From positions 9,321,501 to 9,385,500 of the forward strand of contig OZ005699.1 of assembly GCA_963930775.1 (NCBI GenBank): a stretch of DNA of 64,000 nucleotides, in the 5' to 3' direction. A program made the position numbers and the translations under genes. Of this stretch, positions 1-12,001 are shown in pieces (position 1 is the stretch's first letter; every line of letters starts with the position of its first letter). The notes under the pieces were generated by a model that saw nothing but the letters and a program-made list of their open reading frames with translations, was not told where the DNA came from and ran no database searches. This DNA comes from Cliona cf. orientalis. Lineage: Eukaryota > Porifera > Demospongiae > Clionaida > Clionaidae.

Positions 1-610
1 AAGTCAGTCCAGTGACGTAATGCATAACTTCCTGATCGAGATAGCAGCTTCAATGAATCATAGCTATTACACGAATGCAACAATTAAGGAATCTCTATTA
101 AAATTTATCCCAGGAAATATACACTGCCTGAGTGTTAATATCTCTGTTAAAAATGTAGACACATTAAATTTAATTTTTTAAGAGTCTTAGAGGCTGGCTT
201 TCCAAGAGCCAGGAGGAGGGGATATTTTCTTCAATCAGATCTTCAGATTTAGACATGCTAGCTACCGGTATATAGCTACGTACCAGATTCTCTGATTTAC
301 TCTTAATACTTAATACCAAGCAGATCTTTGTTAACAATTCACTTTTATCACTAAGAAAGCTGCCCAAAGTTTCCCACCACTGCACATATATATATTGATT
401 TAATAGGTAGAGTTTTATTATTATAAGCCACAGCTAATTAAGAGAACAGTATTACTGATTAATAGTAATAATGATGATACATAATAATAATTACTACACT
501 GCACATCAAGTGCAAAAACATTGGACAGTCAGTGAACATAGAAGCACAGAAAACACAAGAACATATCACAAAATGATGGTAGTTTTTTGATAATCAATGC
601 ATGCAGCCCT
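1..610. other. No gene recognised
   Basis: AT-rich sequence downstream (on the minus strand) of the small gene at 611-1016. A 71-codon open frame at 170-385 on the minus strand has no recognisable domain and no supported splice neighbours. The stretch probably includes the 3' untranslated region of the small gene. Confidence 0.4.
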
Positions 611-1016
611 CTAACAATCACCAGACTCTTGAATGGGTGAGAGAGGCTGCATTTCCATAACCTCATGCTCCTGGTCAAATCTTCTCTCCAGGTCATGTAT
701 ACGTCTTTCAGCTGTTGACATCCTTGTGGTAAGTTGACGTATAATACCCCACAGGTCTACAAAAAAGGTCACAAACGCTGATCTCTGGATGCGTGCAGAT
801 GGACCCTAAAATCAAGAGGTGAATATATGCTGTTTCCATGAGGGCACTATAATATTTAGCTAACATTTAATAGACTACAGAAGCACTTATCATAAGGCTA
901 TATTCAATATTTAATATACATGTGCTAGCTACCTGATTCCCTGCACTGGACTCTTGTGTCGGAGTCACACCGAATGTAGTCTCAGCAGTAATATTATTAG
1001 GGTCCATTATGATCAT
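611..1016 (-). CDS. Small unrecognised protein, two exons
   Basis: Two exons join in phase 0: 1016-933 (donor CAG|GT) and 805-611 (acceptor TTTAG), stop TAG at 613-611, giving about 92 residues. The first in-frame ATG is at 1016 and a second at 1007 (MDPNN). The N-terminal third is Ser/Thr/Asn-rich and probably disordered. The middle has a hydrophobic patch (VTFFVDLWGII) running into a charged, heptad-like helix (TAERRIHDLERRF). The C-terminus is acidic and Pro/Ser-rich. I do not recognise the family. A short coiled-coil adaptor or small membrane-associated protein is possible. The consistent splice phase and the helix pattern are the only evidence that it is real. Confidence 0.5.
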
Positions 1017-1118
1017 GTATTGTCTGTACAGAGTAAAAGCACCAGGTATTTCGTACTTTAGGGCTTGGGCTGATTGAGCATGCGTACAATTATTGCGGGT
1101 GAATGGGCGTGGCGACAC

Positions 1119-2102
1119 CGCATGTGCACGTGCGTCATTCCTTGCACATGCGTACTTCTGCTGCTAGTACCATGCAAAATTTTCTATATTAAATTATTAT
1201 TATTTTTAGTGCAGCATGATTACGTGTATTTATACTGTAATAATAATATTATTAAACAGGCCTGATGATCGTATGTAGGATAAGGATATGGATGGCTTTC
1301 AATGCCGCGATACGACGGAGATCATGCAAATGATTTTCAGGCATAAACGGATATGAGCTACACAACCATGAGCTGATATCATCGAATTATTATAGAGGAT
1401 ATTACACATATCAAACGGAATTGAACTTGCCTTGTCGCCTTTGGCGCCTGTCTATTGCGCGCCACGACGATGACGAAGCCCCCTCTCTCCGCTTTTGTGG
1501 TTGTTTCTGCGCTCCCACTATACTGAGGCTTTTTGGTTTCTTCCTGATAACGAAATTTATACAATTATTGTGTTTGCCCTATATATAGCGTAATCGGCTA
1601 TTATTAGCAATGGGTTCCGGTATGCCGTCGCGTATCCTATATGCGGGAGTTCCCCTGGGGAAACCATCATCATCTGGCCGAGGGTGTAATCATCACCCGG
1701 AAGGCATTCTATAAACGGGTCTTCAGTTTTCTGAAACTAGCAATATTAAATTTGCCCAGTAAAGGTATCGAATCATGAAATTTGGCACATGCAGACACAA
1801 GTACAGATCTATGGGAAATGGTTCTATAAATACTTATAATATATATTATATATCATCAGATTCTGTTTTCATTATTTTTTTTTTCAAGTTATGCCACTTT
1901 AAAGCATTAATTTGATGATTACGTAATATTGCATAGCTTAAGTATGCCACTTACATACATAGTGACCCTTTACCATAATATACAATGAAGCTATATATAT
2001 ATAGCTACTAGGGATGTGGTAATCGTTTCAATTAATAATGATAATAATAAATCTACTATAATACCAGCATCAATAATCATTCTTAAATAGTTGCTGCAAA
2101 AA
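1119..2102. other. Intergenic, nothing recognised
   Basis: AT-rich spacer between the start of the small minus-strand gene and the 3' end of PDIA4. It holds short A/T runs only. The 61-codon minus-strand frames at 1379-1564 and 1991-2176 show no family features; the second overlaps the lysine-rich tail of PDIA4 in another frame. Confidence 0.4.
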
Positions 2103-5100
2103 TTATAGCTCATCCTTTGGTTTTGTCTTCTTGCTTTTAACCCTCTTTCCTTTTTCTTTGCTCTTTCCCTTCTCATCTTTCTTCTTCTGTTTCTTCTTAT
2201 TCCTTGCCCTCTGGTCGACCTCCTGCTCTGTCTTAGTTGGTCGAATCTGGTGCCGGAACTTCAAGAAGAACACCAAATCCGCCTCATCTTGAGGTTTCGG
2301 CGATACTTGTATTGTCTCACGTGAGTCCTTACGAGAGTACAAGAAAGCCGGGAGCTCTCCATCCGTCGTGATCCCCACCGGAAGATCGTTAAGTGCAAGG
2401 TTCATTTCCGTAAATACGATCTCGTCCGATCCCTCGAACCTAGCGGCAGTCTTTTCGTAGTAAGTCTCAGCCGCCTTGCAGTCTTGGTTATCGGGAAAGC
2501 ATAGCTTCACCATGACATTCTTGGCTGGGTTCAGCACCACATTCTCAAATGTTGACCCCACTACCTTGTGAATGAGAGCGTTTTTAGACCATTTTGGCTT
2601 CGGTTCTGAGTTGATACGAGGCTTAATTTTGCCCTTGACGAAAGCTTCAACAAACGCCTTCAGGCTATCAGCATCAATATCGTCATCTTTCATGGGGTAC
2701 CTGATGTGTCCTGGCGCCCATATCCCCACGGCAACATCCCCGCCCGTCTCTGAGAGACCGAGAAGTTTGATGTCTGCTTCGAAGTCTTCTTCATTTGCGA
2801 TGGCAAAGATGAGATCCTTTTTGTTGGCTTTGAAGTCTTTGGCCACTGAGGCCACCAGGTTGTGCCAATAGAGGGTGTCTGGATGTGGAGTAAAATGTAA
2901 AGTTTATGAACGCTTCCATGATTTCCGCATGCAATATTGAAATGCTGGATCTATAATTTTTAGAATGCGGCTACATTCGTACATGTATCTGTGTAGATAA
3001 CTTAGCTAAATTTAATAATCAAGATCCACAGAGCTATTATACCATCATACATGTTATTAAAATTACATAACACCGTATTTCTTCTAAAAAGTCAGCCCTC
3101 TAATTATTCGGCACCCTTTACCGAATGAGTCTCCAATTTTCGGCAAGGGTCGTCACGTGTACATGCTATAAACGGGAATAGAATGCGCACGCAGACAGAA
3201 TGTTGAATATTAACCTCTAAAAATTTGGCGAAGCTAAACCAATATTATTATTTTCATGCTGAATTTTAGAAGAAATACGGTACTTACTTTTGCACTCTCC
3301 AGGTTTCCAGTTGACATCAAGATAAGTGACGAGGAGCGGTCGGTGAGTGTAGACTCGAAGCTGATTGGCCTTTGTGAATTCACCAACCAGCGGACGAGAA
3401 TTGGACAGGAACAGCTCCTCGAGACCTTCAGCCTTCTTTGGCAGATTAGTGATGACAGAGAAGTCTTCCTCATACCTAGATACTAGATTACTGAGAGAGA
3501 GAGAGAAGGAGGGGGAACAGTGATTATTATCTTCGCAGTAATAGGCACAAATTAACTACCGTAAATCGCGAATATTTCGTGTCCAAAATATTTCGTGCAA
3601 TAACTTTTTGCGTTAAATAATTTTCGGACAAACGATCCTGTACCGCATTATCGTCAATATTGCCTATGTATTTTCGTGCATTTAATTTTCGCACAAGCCA
3701 GGCTGTCCGAAAATATTTTAACAACGAAATATTCGCGATTTACGGTAGTCAGTATCACATAACAATTATTATTGTTAGCTTAACTCGATGATGCACTCAC
3801 GTTCCAAAGTAGACTACGACAGTGTCCACCTTCTGCCCCATCTCCATGGCAACGGCGGCATCAGAACAGTGTCCCAGTTTCATGTCCATCCTGAGCAGAT
3901 TGCCTGCCTCCATGAAAGCCTCGACCAGCTTCGAGTTTGTAGATTCGGAGAAGAATGCAACCACCCTTGGCTCTGTGGGACTCTTGGAGAACTTCTTCAC
4001 TTCCTCTGCCGATCGCAGCGGGGTTGAGCTGGGACCTGACTGACGCTTCATGTACTCCACAATGCCTGAGGAGAAGAAGAAAATTTAATATTCTGTAGCT
4101 TTCTACTATATACTGTAGATCGGGATATTTTCGCCAGCAAAATATTTCGCTTGTAAATTTTTCGCATAGTCTAAATTTCGTCGACTGACTTTAGCGATAA
4201 AAATAGGTATAGGTTGACGTACGTTACACAATATATTTTGCGTGTTTAATTTTCGTCAGAAAAGGTCATCAACGAAAATTTTTAACGGCGAAAATTTCGT
4301 GATCAACGGTATTATGATAATTAACATTAATGGGAACAAGGCTAGAGATGCACATATAATATATTATGTATAGACTGCTTTATAATCATGACTCATAAGT
4401 ATTGCATATCATTACAAACGTATTATAGTACATCACAATGGTAAAATTTAATGCTATTATGTGGCCTGTGCTTGTGACGACCATTACCAACTCACCGTCC
4501 TCATTCCTCACTCCGGTGAAGTTGTATTGTTTCCCATGACGGAACACAATCAGCAAGGGGTATCCCCCTACACCAAATCGCTTAGCAACCTCCAGCTGGT
4601 CGGGCACGCCCACCCTCCCCAGTGGGATGGAAGGATCTAGAGCTCGAAGTCTGGGCAAGAGGAGAGACAAAGTGATAATGATAATGAGTTGAAATTTTTC
4701 ACTGGACAGAAATTTCGTCAATTAAGCCCAATTAATTGCTTTTACATTACAGATATTAAGTTTGGTGGAATAAATTTTTGCTAATACAGTAGGGGTTAAG
4801 ATCTTGAGGTTCTTGGTTGGGTAAATAGATACTAATACGCATAGCAAGTACGCTCGCTCTTGTTACACCAACACTGGCAGAATTGAATAATAATATTCTC
4901 TGAATATTATTATTCAATTCTGCCAGTGTTGGTGTAACAGTAGGGGTTGCCATATTTAACACCATAACAGACTAGAACTAGAGCTCTGTAGAGCACATAC
5001 CCCGCGCGCTCTGTAGCCACTGTAGCGCATATAATTTATAGTAATGCAACAGTTTTATTAGCTGACGACCCTTTCCAACTCTGAGCTTGAGCATGCGCAG

Positions 5101-6304
5101 TTGCATCAGCATGCTAAAGGAGTGGGTGTGGTCGATAAACCACAGGCATGCTGTACAGAAAATGCACGATTTGTAGCACTAGTAAGCCTTTTTGAGCAAT
5201 TTGAAGCCCGTAAAAACCAGTTTTTCACCGATATCTACCGATTAGTTGTGCTTACAGTACGCACAGACGCCTAGAACTAGAGATCTGGCGATTTTCGTGC
5301 CGACGACGACGACGACAGACGGACAAACCGATTGCTTTACCCCTTGCGCATGCGCGCGGGGTAATTAGTGTGTATGCGGCTCTAACTAAGCTCCACCCAC
5401 CTTCTGGCGGCAGCTGCATAGTGTGGCTCTAACTGCTGACACGGCTTGCACCACTCGGCGTAGAACTCGACCAGGATGAGGGGGGAGGAGTCAACGATGT
5501 TGTCAAAGTTATCCTCCGTCAGCTCAAGGACGGCATTCTCCACATCCTGACGACCCTTTTCCTTACGGAAATAGTCAGCAATGGCTACAAGATCACAGTA
5601 AAATCTAATTACTAGTGAACATTGAATATCAAACAAGTACTATAATATTATTACATATTATTATACCGTATAGCCAGGAAATTTTGGCGAGGAATTAAAT
5701 TTGGTGGTTTGGCGGTCTATATTACAACCGCCAAATTTAAATCTGCCAATATTCTTGCAATAGCAATTTTGGGCTCAACCGCCAAATTTAATTCCCGCCA
5801 ATATTTCCGGCTATGCAGTAGTTAAGAGATAAAAGGTTTTGTATACTTGGCTGGTACTCATGATGATTTCTCCACATAGTGATTAATTTAGGGCATTTAT
5901 ATCAATCAAGTGTACCATCATAGTGAAGGTAAAAAAAAATCATCCAATATTTCCCAGATTATTGAAAATTCAGTTATTTTTAGCCTATAACACTGACGAT
6001 TTCGATACTATCAGACACTCAAATCAGCTAGCTAATGGATAGGAGTTTGTCGAAATTTAATAGCAAGTAAGAGGATCACGGTACCTTTCGCTCCCTCCTG
6101 CTCTCCCGGCCCCTTGTAGTTGAACATGATCCCTCGTCTGAAGATCCTCACATCAGGCACCTCAGTGATCTGGTAGCGAGACTTGGTCTCCGGGTTCGAC
6201 TCAATCTCAAGCTTACCGAATGAGATACCATCGAATTCAAGGGACGAGGCAATTTCTTCGAACATGGCAAGAACATCGTGACAGTGGTGACACCTAGAGG
6301 AGAG

Positions 6305-6386
<82 letters not shown>

Positions 6387-7074
6387 GGGGAGGGAGGGAG
6401 GGAGGATGGAAGAAGGAGAGGGATAGCAGTATTTATTTGCCAAACAAAACATTTAGAAAATTTTGCCAAAGTTTACACAGTCTACACAGCACTATCATAA
6501 CAACATCAGTAGACTCATTGTTATTAGTTTTGTATACTCACATGCACTCATAGTACACGACAGTCACTCTCTGTTTCCACTCATTAAAGTTTTTTGGCCG
6601 AGCAAATGAAATGCATTGACTAAAGATTAATGGTTTGATTGGCTATGAATAATGTTTCGTTGAGACGTGGGAGGGAGGGAGGAGATGGGATGGGTGGGAA
6701 CATGGAAGAAAGGGGGTGGAAATTTTCACTAGTGATCACACCCCCTCCTAGGACCTTAACCTTTCACACCACATGACATGGCCGACCATATTATTATGTT
6801 CATATGAAATTTACACAGAAAATAATTAGTTATATTCTTACCACGGTGCATAGAATACGACGACCACCATATCCTCCAGCTTGATAGCATCCTGGATGTC
6901 TGAATCGGTGAATATGGCTACCAGATCAACCGTTCCGTCGCCTCCCTCGCTCTGATCCCCCGCTTGAGGACTGATCTGACAGCCTTCCTCTCCTAGCACG
7001 CAGTCCGCATCGTCCTCGGCGCAATGCGCCCGCAAAGACAGCAGAACTAGACCGATAAGCAGATAGATCTTCAT
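2103..7074 (-). CDS. PDIA4: ERp72-type protein disulfide isomerase (PDIA4), altered active sites
   Basis: Seven exons: 7074-6842, 6293-6085, 5584-5401, 4650-4496, 4065-3801, 3475-3288 and 2878-2103; all phases agree and give about 669 residues (human PDIA4 has 645). An N-terminal signal peptide (MKIYLLIGLVLLSL) is followed by an acidic stretch, thioredoxin domain a0 (APW-CHHC), domain a (AEW-CKPC), two non-catalytic b-type domains, and a C-terminal a' domain. The protein ends in a Lys-rich tail with KDEL for ER retrieval. The b-b' segment aligns well with ERp72 (AKRFGVGGYP, GIVEYMKRQSGP, YTHRPLLV, FAIANEEDF, LGLSE). The family catalyses disulfide formation and isomerisation in the ER lumen. 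Here none of the three sites is the usual CGHC, and in a' the site reads FPDNQDC, so the nucleophilic cysteine is lost. The start codon lies 254 bp from the head-to-head gene at 7328. Confidence 0.92.
3557..3747. repeat. MITE family alpha, copy 1
   Basis: About 190 bp in a PDIA4 intron with inverted ends TACCGTAAATCGCGAATA and its complement, starting and ending with the TA expected of a Tc1/mariner-type target duplication. A diverged copy lies at 10606-10796 and shares the internal stretch ACAAGCCAGGCTGTCC. No coding capacity. Confidence 0.8.
4111..4311. repeat. MITE family beta, copy 1
   Basis: About 200 bp in a PDIA4 intron, beginning TACTGTAGATCGGGATATTT and ending in its diverged complement. 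Copies at 9615-9815 and 63117-63310 share the ends and the inner AATTTTCG-type A/T-rich repeats. Non-coding. Confidence 0.75.
4862..4938. repeat. Perfect 37-bp hairpin with 3-nt loop
   Basis: GTTACACCAACACTGGCAGA begins a 37-base arm (4862-4898). After TCT, its exact reverse complement runs 4902-4938. It lies in a PDIA4 intron. The motif ACAGTAGGGGTT occurs directly after it (4937-4948) and again about 150 bp upstream (4786-4797). Confidence 0.9.
5664..5820. repeat. MITE family delta, copy 1
   Basis: About 157 bp in a PDIA4 intron, from TACCGTATAGCCAGGAAATT to a diverged complement ending GGCTATGCAGTA. It contains inverted GGCGG/AATTAAATTTGG segments. A second copy is at 47510-47721 in a DDX42 intron. 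Confidence 0.75.
6304..6383. repeat. (GA)n microsatellite next to a splice acceptor
   Basis: About 80 bp of GA on the plus strand, which is CT on the coding strand of PDIA4. It sits directly upstream of the exon 2 acceptor (AG at 6295-6294), so it serves as the polypyrimidine tract. Confidence 0.9.
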
Positions 7075-7327
7075 GTCTCCAGCCTTGAATTAGATAACTG
7101 AGACAAAGTTCAAAAACTGGCATTTATGATCCGCCTCCTGGCGTGGCTAGCTACGCCCACTCAGCCTTTCTATCCCAGACACGTCAGCTTTGATGTGGGG
7201 AAATCCCTGCGTATACCCCGACTAATTACATATCACCACACCCACCTATTAACCAAAGATATAAGATCGCGATATTCGCACTCTTATCTTCTATTAAAAT
7301 TTTGAGGCAACTTTGACCTTCGTATGA
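7075..7327. promoter_or_regulatory. Short bidirectional promoter region
   Basis: Only 253 bp separate the divergent start codons of PDIA4 (minus) and the membrane-protein gene (plus). The promoters of both genes must overlap or be shared here. No core motif is assigned. Confidence 0.5.
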
Positions 7328-10145
7328 ATGGATATCGAGCTCAGCAACTCCAGCTCATCCTATCAAGTTGTACCAGGAGTGCTTCCAGCCGCGGGAATGG
7401 CGTCTACCGATAGCCCTTTCAAAGACGAAGACCTGGAGGGCGGCCCGCTGGTTCGCGAGCACGCCGCCTCCCTGGAGGACAGCCTTCGCTACCGTTCCCG
7501 CAGCAGCGATTACAACGGTTCCGGTGGTAGTCCGCCATTGGTGGCTAGCCCGGCCGCCTCGGGAGCGCTACCTGACGATTTTATCAACGTAAACCCGGTA
7601 AGTTTGGGTTGCCAGATCGTGCCCTGCCCTGAGAAGGTCAGGGGAAAAGGTCACCGCTGCCCCTATGAATTTTTGTGCTGTGGTACATGGTAGCGCTAGC
7701 GAGTAAGTATAGTAAGTAGTCTGGCTTCATGTAATGTTCCATCTGGTTTAATATAATTATACTGCCATCATAATAATTTATTATTATCTCATTGATCTTT
7801 TCCATCTCGTAAACTTTCATTTTGTGTTAGGGTTCCGATCCAACAGCAGAGGCTCTGGAGAACTGTGAGAAATGGGTACTCCGCCCTTATCGAGTATTCC
7901 TCAAAGCTGTAAGTCATATTATTGAATTGTGGAGCTGATCTTTTTTCCATAAAATTTAATAATATTGTTCATTTTTCTAAATTTCTCGAGCAGCTTGGCT
8001 GGACTCCGATCAGTCGTGATGGCGACGGATCTCTTTACAAGATCATTAGGATCTTTTTGGTCATCATGTGGCTGGTGATCATAATAACGACCTTTGTCAC
8101 TCAAATCCTCTCGTGTTTCCGAAGGGACAGGGTGAGAGAGAGAGAGAGAAGAAAGAGAGAGGGTCTAACATTGTTATTTCTCTCTCGTGCAGTTTCTCCC
8201 TGGCAATTTGACCAACACTTCTTCCTTCTCGCCTGGCGACAACATTCGCGTGATCACTTGTGACATGCACATCATTAGCTCGTTTATCCTTCTTGACATC
8301 TTGCTCCTTGCCTCTTATGCCTTTGGACTCTATCTCTTCTCTCGTGGGGAGACAGAGTATCTCTCCAACCTGGCAGAGAAGGTGAGGACAATGGTGGGGG
8401 GGGGGGGGGGGATGTTTGTGAGGGAGTGTGGACATGTAAGTTTCCCAAAATTATTGATGGTTTATCGTATTAGAGCACATACACCTCAGTAATTATGATT
8501 TCGTGACTATTAAAGATGTAGGGGGTGTGTACATACTCCAGCTAAATGAAAGTACTATCTAAGTTCTCCCAAATTAATGGCTTATCATACCAATTTGAGT
8601 ACATGTACCACAGTAATGACATTCATGACTATTAAAGACTGTGCACATACATGTATGCACATGTACATGTATGTATAGAGCATGTGGTAGTCATTGACTC
8701 ACAGGTAGGGAGAAACTTAGTCCCCATCATCTGCCTATCATTTTTAGACTTCTGTTCTGTGTTGAACTGATAGGTTTTCATCAAGAACTCGGTCACAAAG
8801 CACGGCAGGTGGACCAATAGATCCCTCATCATTGCAATTGGGTAAGTAAACAGTAAGGTATAAGGTATTGACAGAGAAAGAGAGAGAGAGAGAGGAAGGG
8901 AGGGAGGTTACAATCTAGTACTTTGCTACTTTACTTCTTGTCATAGTGCCATGTTTGCCAGTGGAGTAGTCTGGATATTCCTCTCCTTTGCCGTTCGTGT
9001 GATGACCAGCTTCTCAGTGGAAATGTGGAGCAAATATACCGTTATACAGTGGGACAATGGAGTCTTGTGAGTGGAAAATACCGTAAAGCGACATTTTTCT
9101 GCGCGAGTTTTATTTATGCGAATTATGCAAGTCAAGCGGCGGTCGCATAAATTTGTAGCGCATAAATATTATCGCACCATATTATGTTTGTAATGCATGC
9201 AACGTTTAAATGCATAAACAAAAATCGCATAAATTTTTCAAGAGGCCCGTTTTGACCGATTAGCATAATTTTTTCACGCGCAGAAAAATGTACCTTTACG
9301 GTATGAAGTTTTAATATATCCTGATTTGACTCCCCTCCCCTCCTCTCTCTCTCTCTCTCTCTCTCTCCCCCTCCCTCCAGTTTCCATAGTGCTGGTAAGA
9401 TCGTCCTCCTGATTCTCTCTCTGATTGGGTTCATCTTCTTTGACACGATATACGTCGGTGCTGTCTTCAACTACGCTGCTCAGTCAGAGATGAACATCTA
9501 CCTGCTGAGGGCTATCAGGCGGCTCATCACTCAGAAGGAATATGAAGAGATCGACGGAGCAATTAAGGTCTTTTATCACTAGACATGTAGTTTGATGCTG
9601 AGGTATTAGTGTGATACTGTAGATCACAAAATTTTTGCCGTTAAAAAATTTTGGTCGATGACCTTTTCCTATGGAAATTAAACACGCAAATATTTTGTGC
9701 AATGTACGTCGACCTATATCTATTTTGGTCGCTAAAGTCTGGCGACGAAATTTAGACTACGCGAAAATTTTACAAGCGAAATATTTTACTGGCGAAAATA
9801 TCCCGATCTACGGTATATCGTAATTTGGTTGATTGTGTTTACAAAATTTTTACACTGAAAATTGCATGTAAATGGGCACTATATATAAATTTGTACAAGT
9901 AAATTATTTTCATGTAAAAATTCATCACTTTTAACGATGAAAATTTTGCAAATTATAGTTTTTGTATTTTAGGACATTCTCGAGTGTCGCCACTATCTCC
10001 GAGTGTTGAATGGGAAGACAGCGACTGCCACGGCTCTTATCCTGTTCAACTTGGGCTCTTCTGGGATTGTCGGTGAGTGGAGAATGTGACGGACAAATTT
10101 AGTCCTATGAACCTCGCTTCTGTCTCTCTTCCCCCCCCCTCCCCC

Positions 10146-10197
<52 letters not shown>

Positions 10198-11084
10198 GCC
10201 ATTGTCAATCTGAACAACATCAGTGAACGTAGAGAAAACATCAACGTTTCAGACGTTGCCTTAGCCACGGCAGCAGCTGGTCTCAATGTCATTCTCTGGA
10301 TCGGCCTGGTCATATTCCCATTCATCCAGGTCACACTCCCATTCCCTATACCCCCATTCCCCATTCCATATGCCCATTTTATCATACAGGCTGCTCGAGT
10401 GACCAATGCCTGCAATACGCTGATTGCGACGGGTCCGGAGATTAGGGCCCGCCCACTGCAGTACGTCAACACGTCGCAGATTGACCTCGACTCCTATGTC
10501 ACTCTGACACAGTCTGTCAGGATGAGGGTAGGTGTGGCTTTGAATAGGCCCCACCCCTTATGGGAGGAGCTTTGGGGAGTCGAAGTACATTGCATGATGT
10601 ATAGAACCGTAGATTGTGGTCTAAAATATTTCATGCGATAAAATTAAATTTTCACGTTAAATAATTTTCAGACAAACGACCCTGTACCACATTATCGTTA
10701 ATATTGTGCACGTATTTTCGTGTGTTTAATTTTCGCACAAGCCAGGCTGTCCAAAAATATTTTAACAGCGAAAATTAATATTTGCGATTTATGGTACTTA
10801 CTGCTATGATAATATGCACTATCTCTTTCTCTCTCTCTTTCTCTCTCTCTCTCCCTCCCTCCCTCCTCTCCCCCCTTTCTCTCCCTCCCTCCCTCCCCCC
10901 TCTCCCCCCTCTCTCCCTCCCTCCCCCCTCTCTCCCTCTCTCCCTCCCTCCACTTCACTGACAGGCCACCATGTTTGGTATTCCCATGCACCCTTGGTTC
11001 ATTTGGGGTGTGGTCGTTGTCTTCACATTCACAGCGCTCATCCTATTCCAAACCAACGTCTACAACTTCACGCGATACCTGTGA
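7328..11084 (+). CDS. Seven-helix membrane protein, candidate gustatory-receptor-like
   Basis: Eleven exons in consistent phase: 7328-7597, 7831-7908, 7994-8131, 8193-8381, 8774-8841, 8947-9066, 9381-9567, 9973-10072, 10199-10329, 10390-10527 and 10965-11084, about 512 residues. The N-terminus (about 115 residues) is Ser/Gly/Asp-rich and has no signal peptide. Seven hydrophobic segments follow: IIRIFLVIMWLVIIITTFV; HIISSFILLDILLLASYAF; LIIAIGAMFASGVVWIFLSF; IVLLILSLIGFIFFDTIYV; ATALILFNLGSSGIVAIV; LNVILWIGLVIFPFI; FIWGVVVVFTFTALILFQ. A glycosylation-type NLTNTS lies between helices 1 and 2. A cytosolic N-terminus, seven helices, conserved helix segments before the last one and a C-terminus ending just after a Q-containing final helix recall the insect gustatory-receptor-like superfamily, but the TYxxxxxQF motif is only approximate. 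It could be another multi-pass family. Confidence 0.6.
9079..9303. repeat. MITE family gamma, copy 1
   Basis: About 225 bp with ends TACCGTAAAGCGACATTTTT and its near-complement, in an intron of the seven-helix gene. A close copy at 46267-46479 shares GAGGCCCGTTTTGACCGATT. The ends are compatible with a TA target duplication. Confidence 0.8.
9615..9815. repeat. MITE family beta, copy 2
   Basis: About 200 bp from TACTGTAGATCACAAAATTT to AAATATCCCGATCTACGGTA, opposite in orientation to the copy at 4111-4311. Intronic and non-coding. Confidence 0.7.
10140..10196. repeat. (CT)n tract before an acceptor
   Basis: C runs and CT dinucleotides run straight into GCAG at 10195-10198, the acceptor of exon 9 of the seven-helix gene. 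Confidence 0.85.
10606..10796. repeat. MITE family alpha, copy 2
   Basis: Diverged copy of 3557-3747 in the last intron of the seven-helix gene. It shares CGCACAAGCCAGGCTGTCC and the overall terminal structure. Confidence 0.7.
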
Positions 11085-12001
11085 TGTCATTATGACGTAA
11101 TCAACAAGATTGTATACTCGTACTAACCAATTTTTTGGTGTGACTATTATAATCATTTACGACTATATTGCTGTTTTTAGATTGTATGTGACCTTTGACC
11201 TCCTGTCATTAAAATTAATTTAGTCTAGCTGAGTTGTGCAATAATTATTTTTGTGACCACTCTAATTAAAGGATAATTAAGCTGCACTGAATTTTCGAAA
11301 TACAGTCGGTAAAGATCATCAATATTGCTCCCCTTATGCGTCAAAGCTTCAGTCTCCAAACATTGAAGGCATAGGTTCAAAGTTCAGTGCTAATTTCATC
11401 TGCGTGTGCACACTGTACTAACTGGCACATATATAGCATGCTATTAGTAGTATATAGTGTTCATTATGTAAGGTAAAGTAAGTAATGTAGAGCAGTGGCG
11501 TAGGAAACGAGGAGGCTCAAGGGACTTCCCCCCTTGTTATAACTAATTACAAGTTTTCATAATAAATTATAATATCTGATCAGTGACAAAATGTCAAGAA
11601 TAGAATACAAAGAGAGTTGGTGCTAAATATAGTAGCTAAATAACAAAATTAATGATGTCATGAGAATAAGGTAGCAAATAGAATGTATCAGGAGAAGAAC
11701 AGACCTGACCTGCATGTACCATGTAGCCGATAATGTGCTATAAATAGTAACAGATAATGATATCATAATTCTATTACAAAAAGAATCAGCATTTGCAAGA
11801 ATCAAAACAACAATAATAATTGAGCATGTAAAATGGATGAAAGTATGAGAGACGGCCGGGTTAAAAAATTTTTTCCATGGTCGAAAAAAAAAATACCATG
11901 GGTTCTGACACAAAAAGCATCACATGACCTAACACATGTATGTATCGACTTAAATAAGACACAATTACATAAACTAATTAAAGGAGATCTAGAACGGAAT
12001 G
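11085..12001. other. Convergent intergenic region
   Basis: Sits between the stop codons of two convergent genes. The motif ATTAAA near 11207 could be a polyadenylation signal for the plus-strand gene. A segment near 11370-11450 (ATAGGTTCAAAGTT...) resembles intron sequence of the kelch-ZU5-Death genes near 21605 and 40645, so it is a dispersed repeat. No gene seen. Confidence 0.45.

Noticed and set aside
170-385. 71-codon minus-strand open frame
   Set aside because: No domain, composition bias or splice partner; length expected by chance in AT-rich DNA.
6032-6469. Frames rich in Ser-Leu or Arg-Glu repeats over the GA/CT tract
   Set aside because: Translation of a microsatellite; only the PDIA4 exon 2 part (6085-6293) is coding.
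10698-11095. Ser/Pro/Leu-rich and Arg/Glu-rich frames around 10800-10960
   Set aside because: CT-rich polypyrimidine tract before the last exon of the seven-helix gene, not a separate gene.
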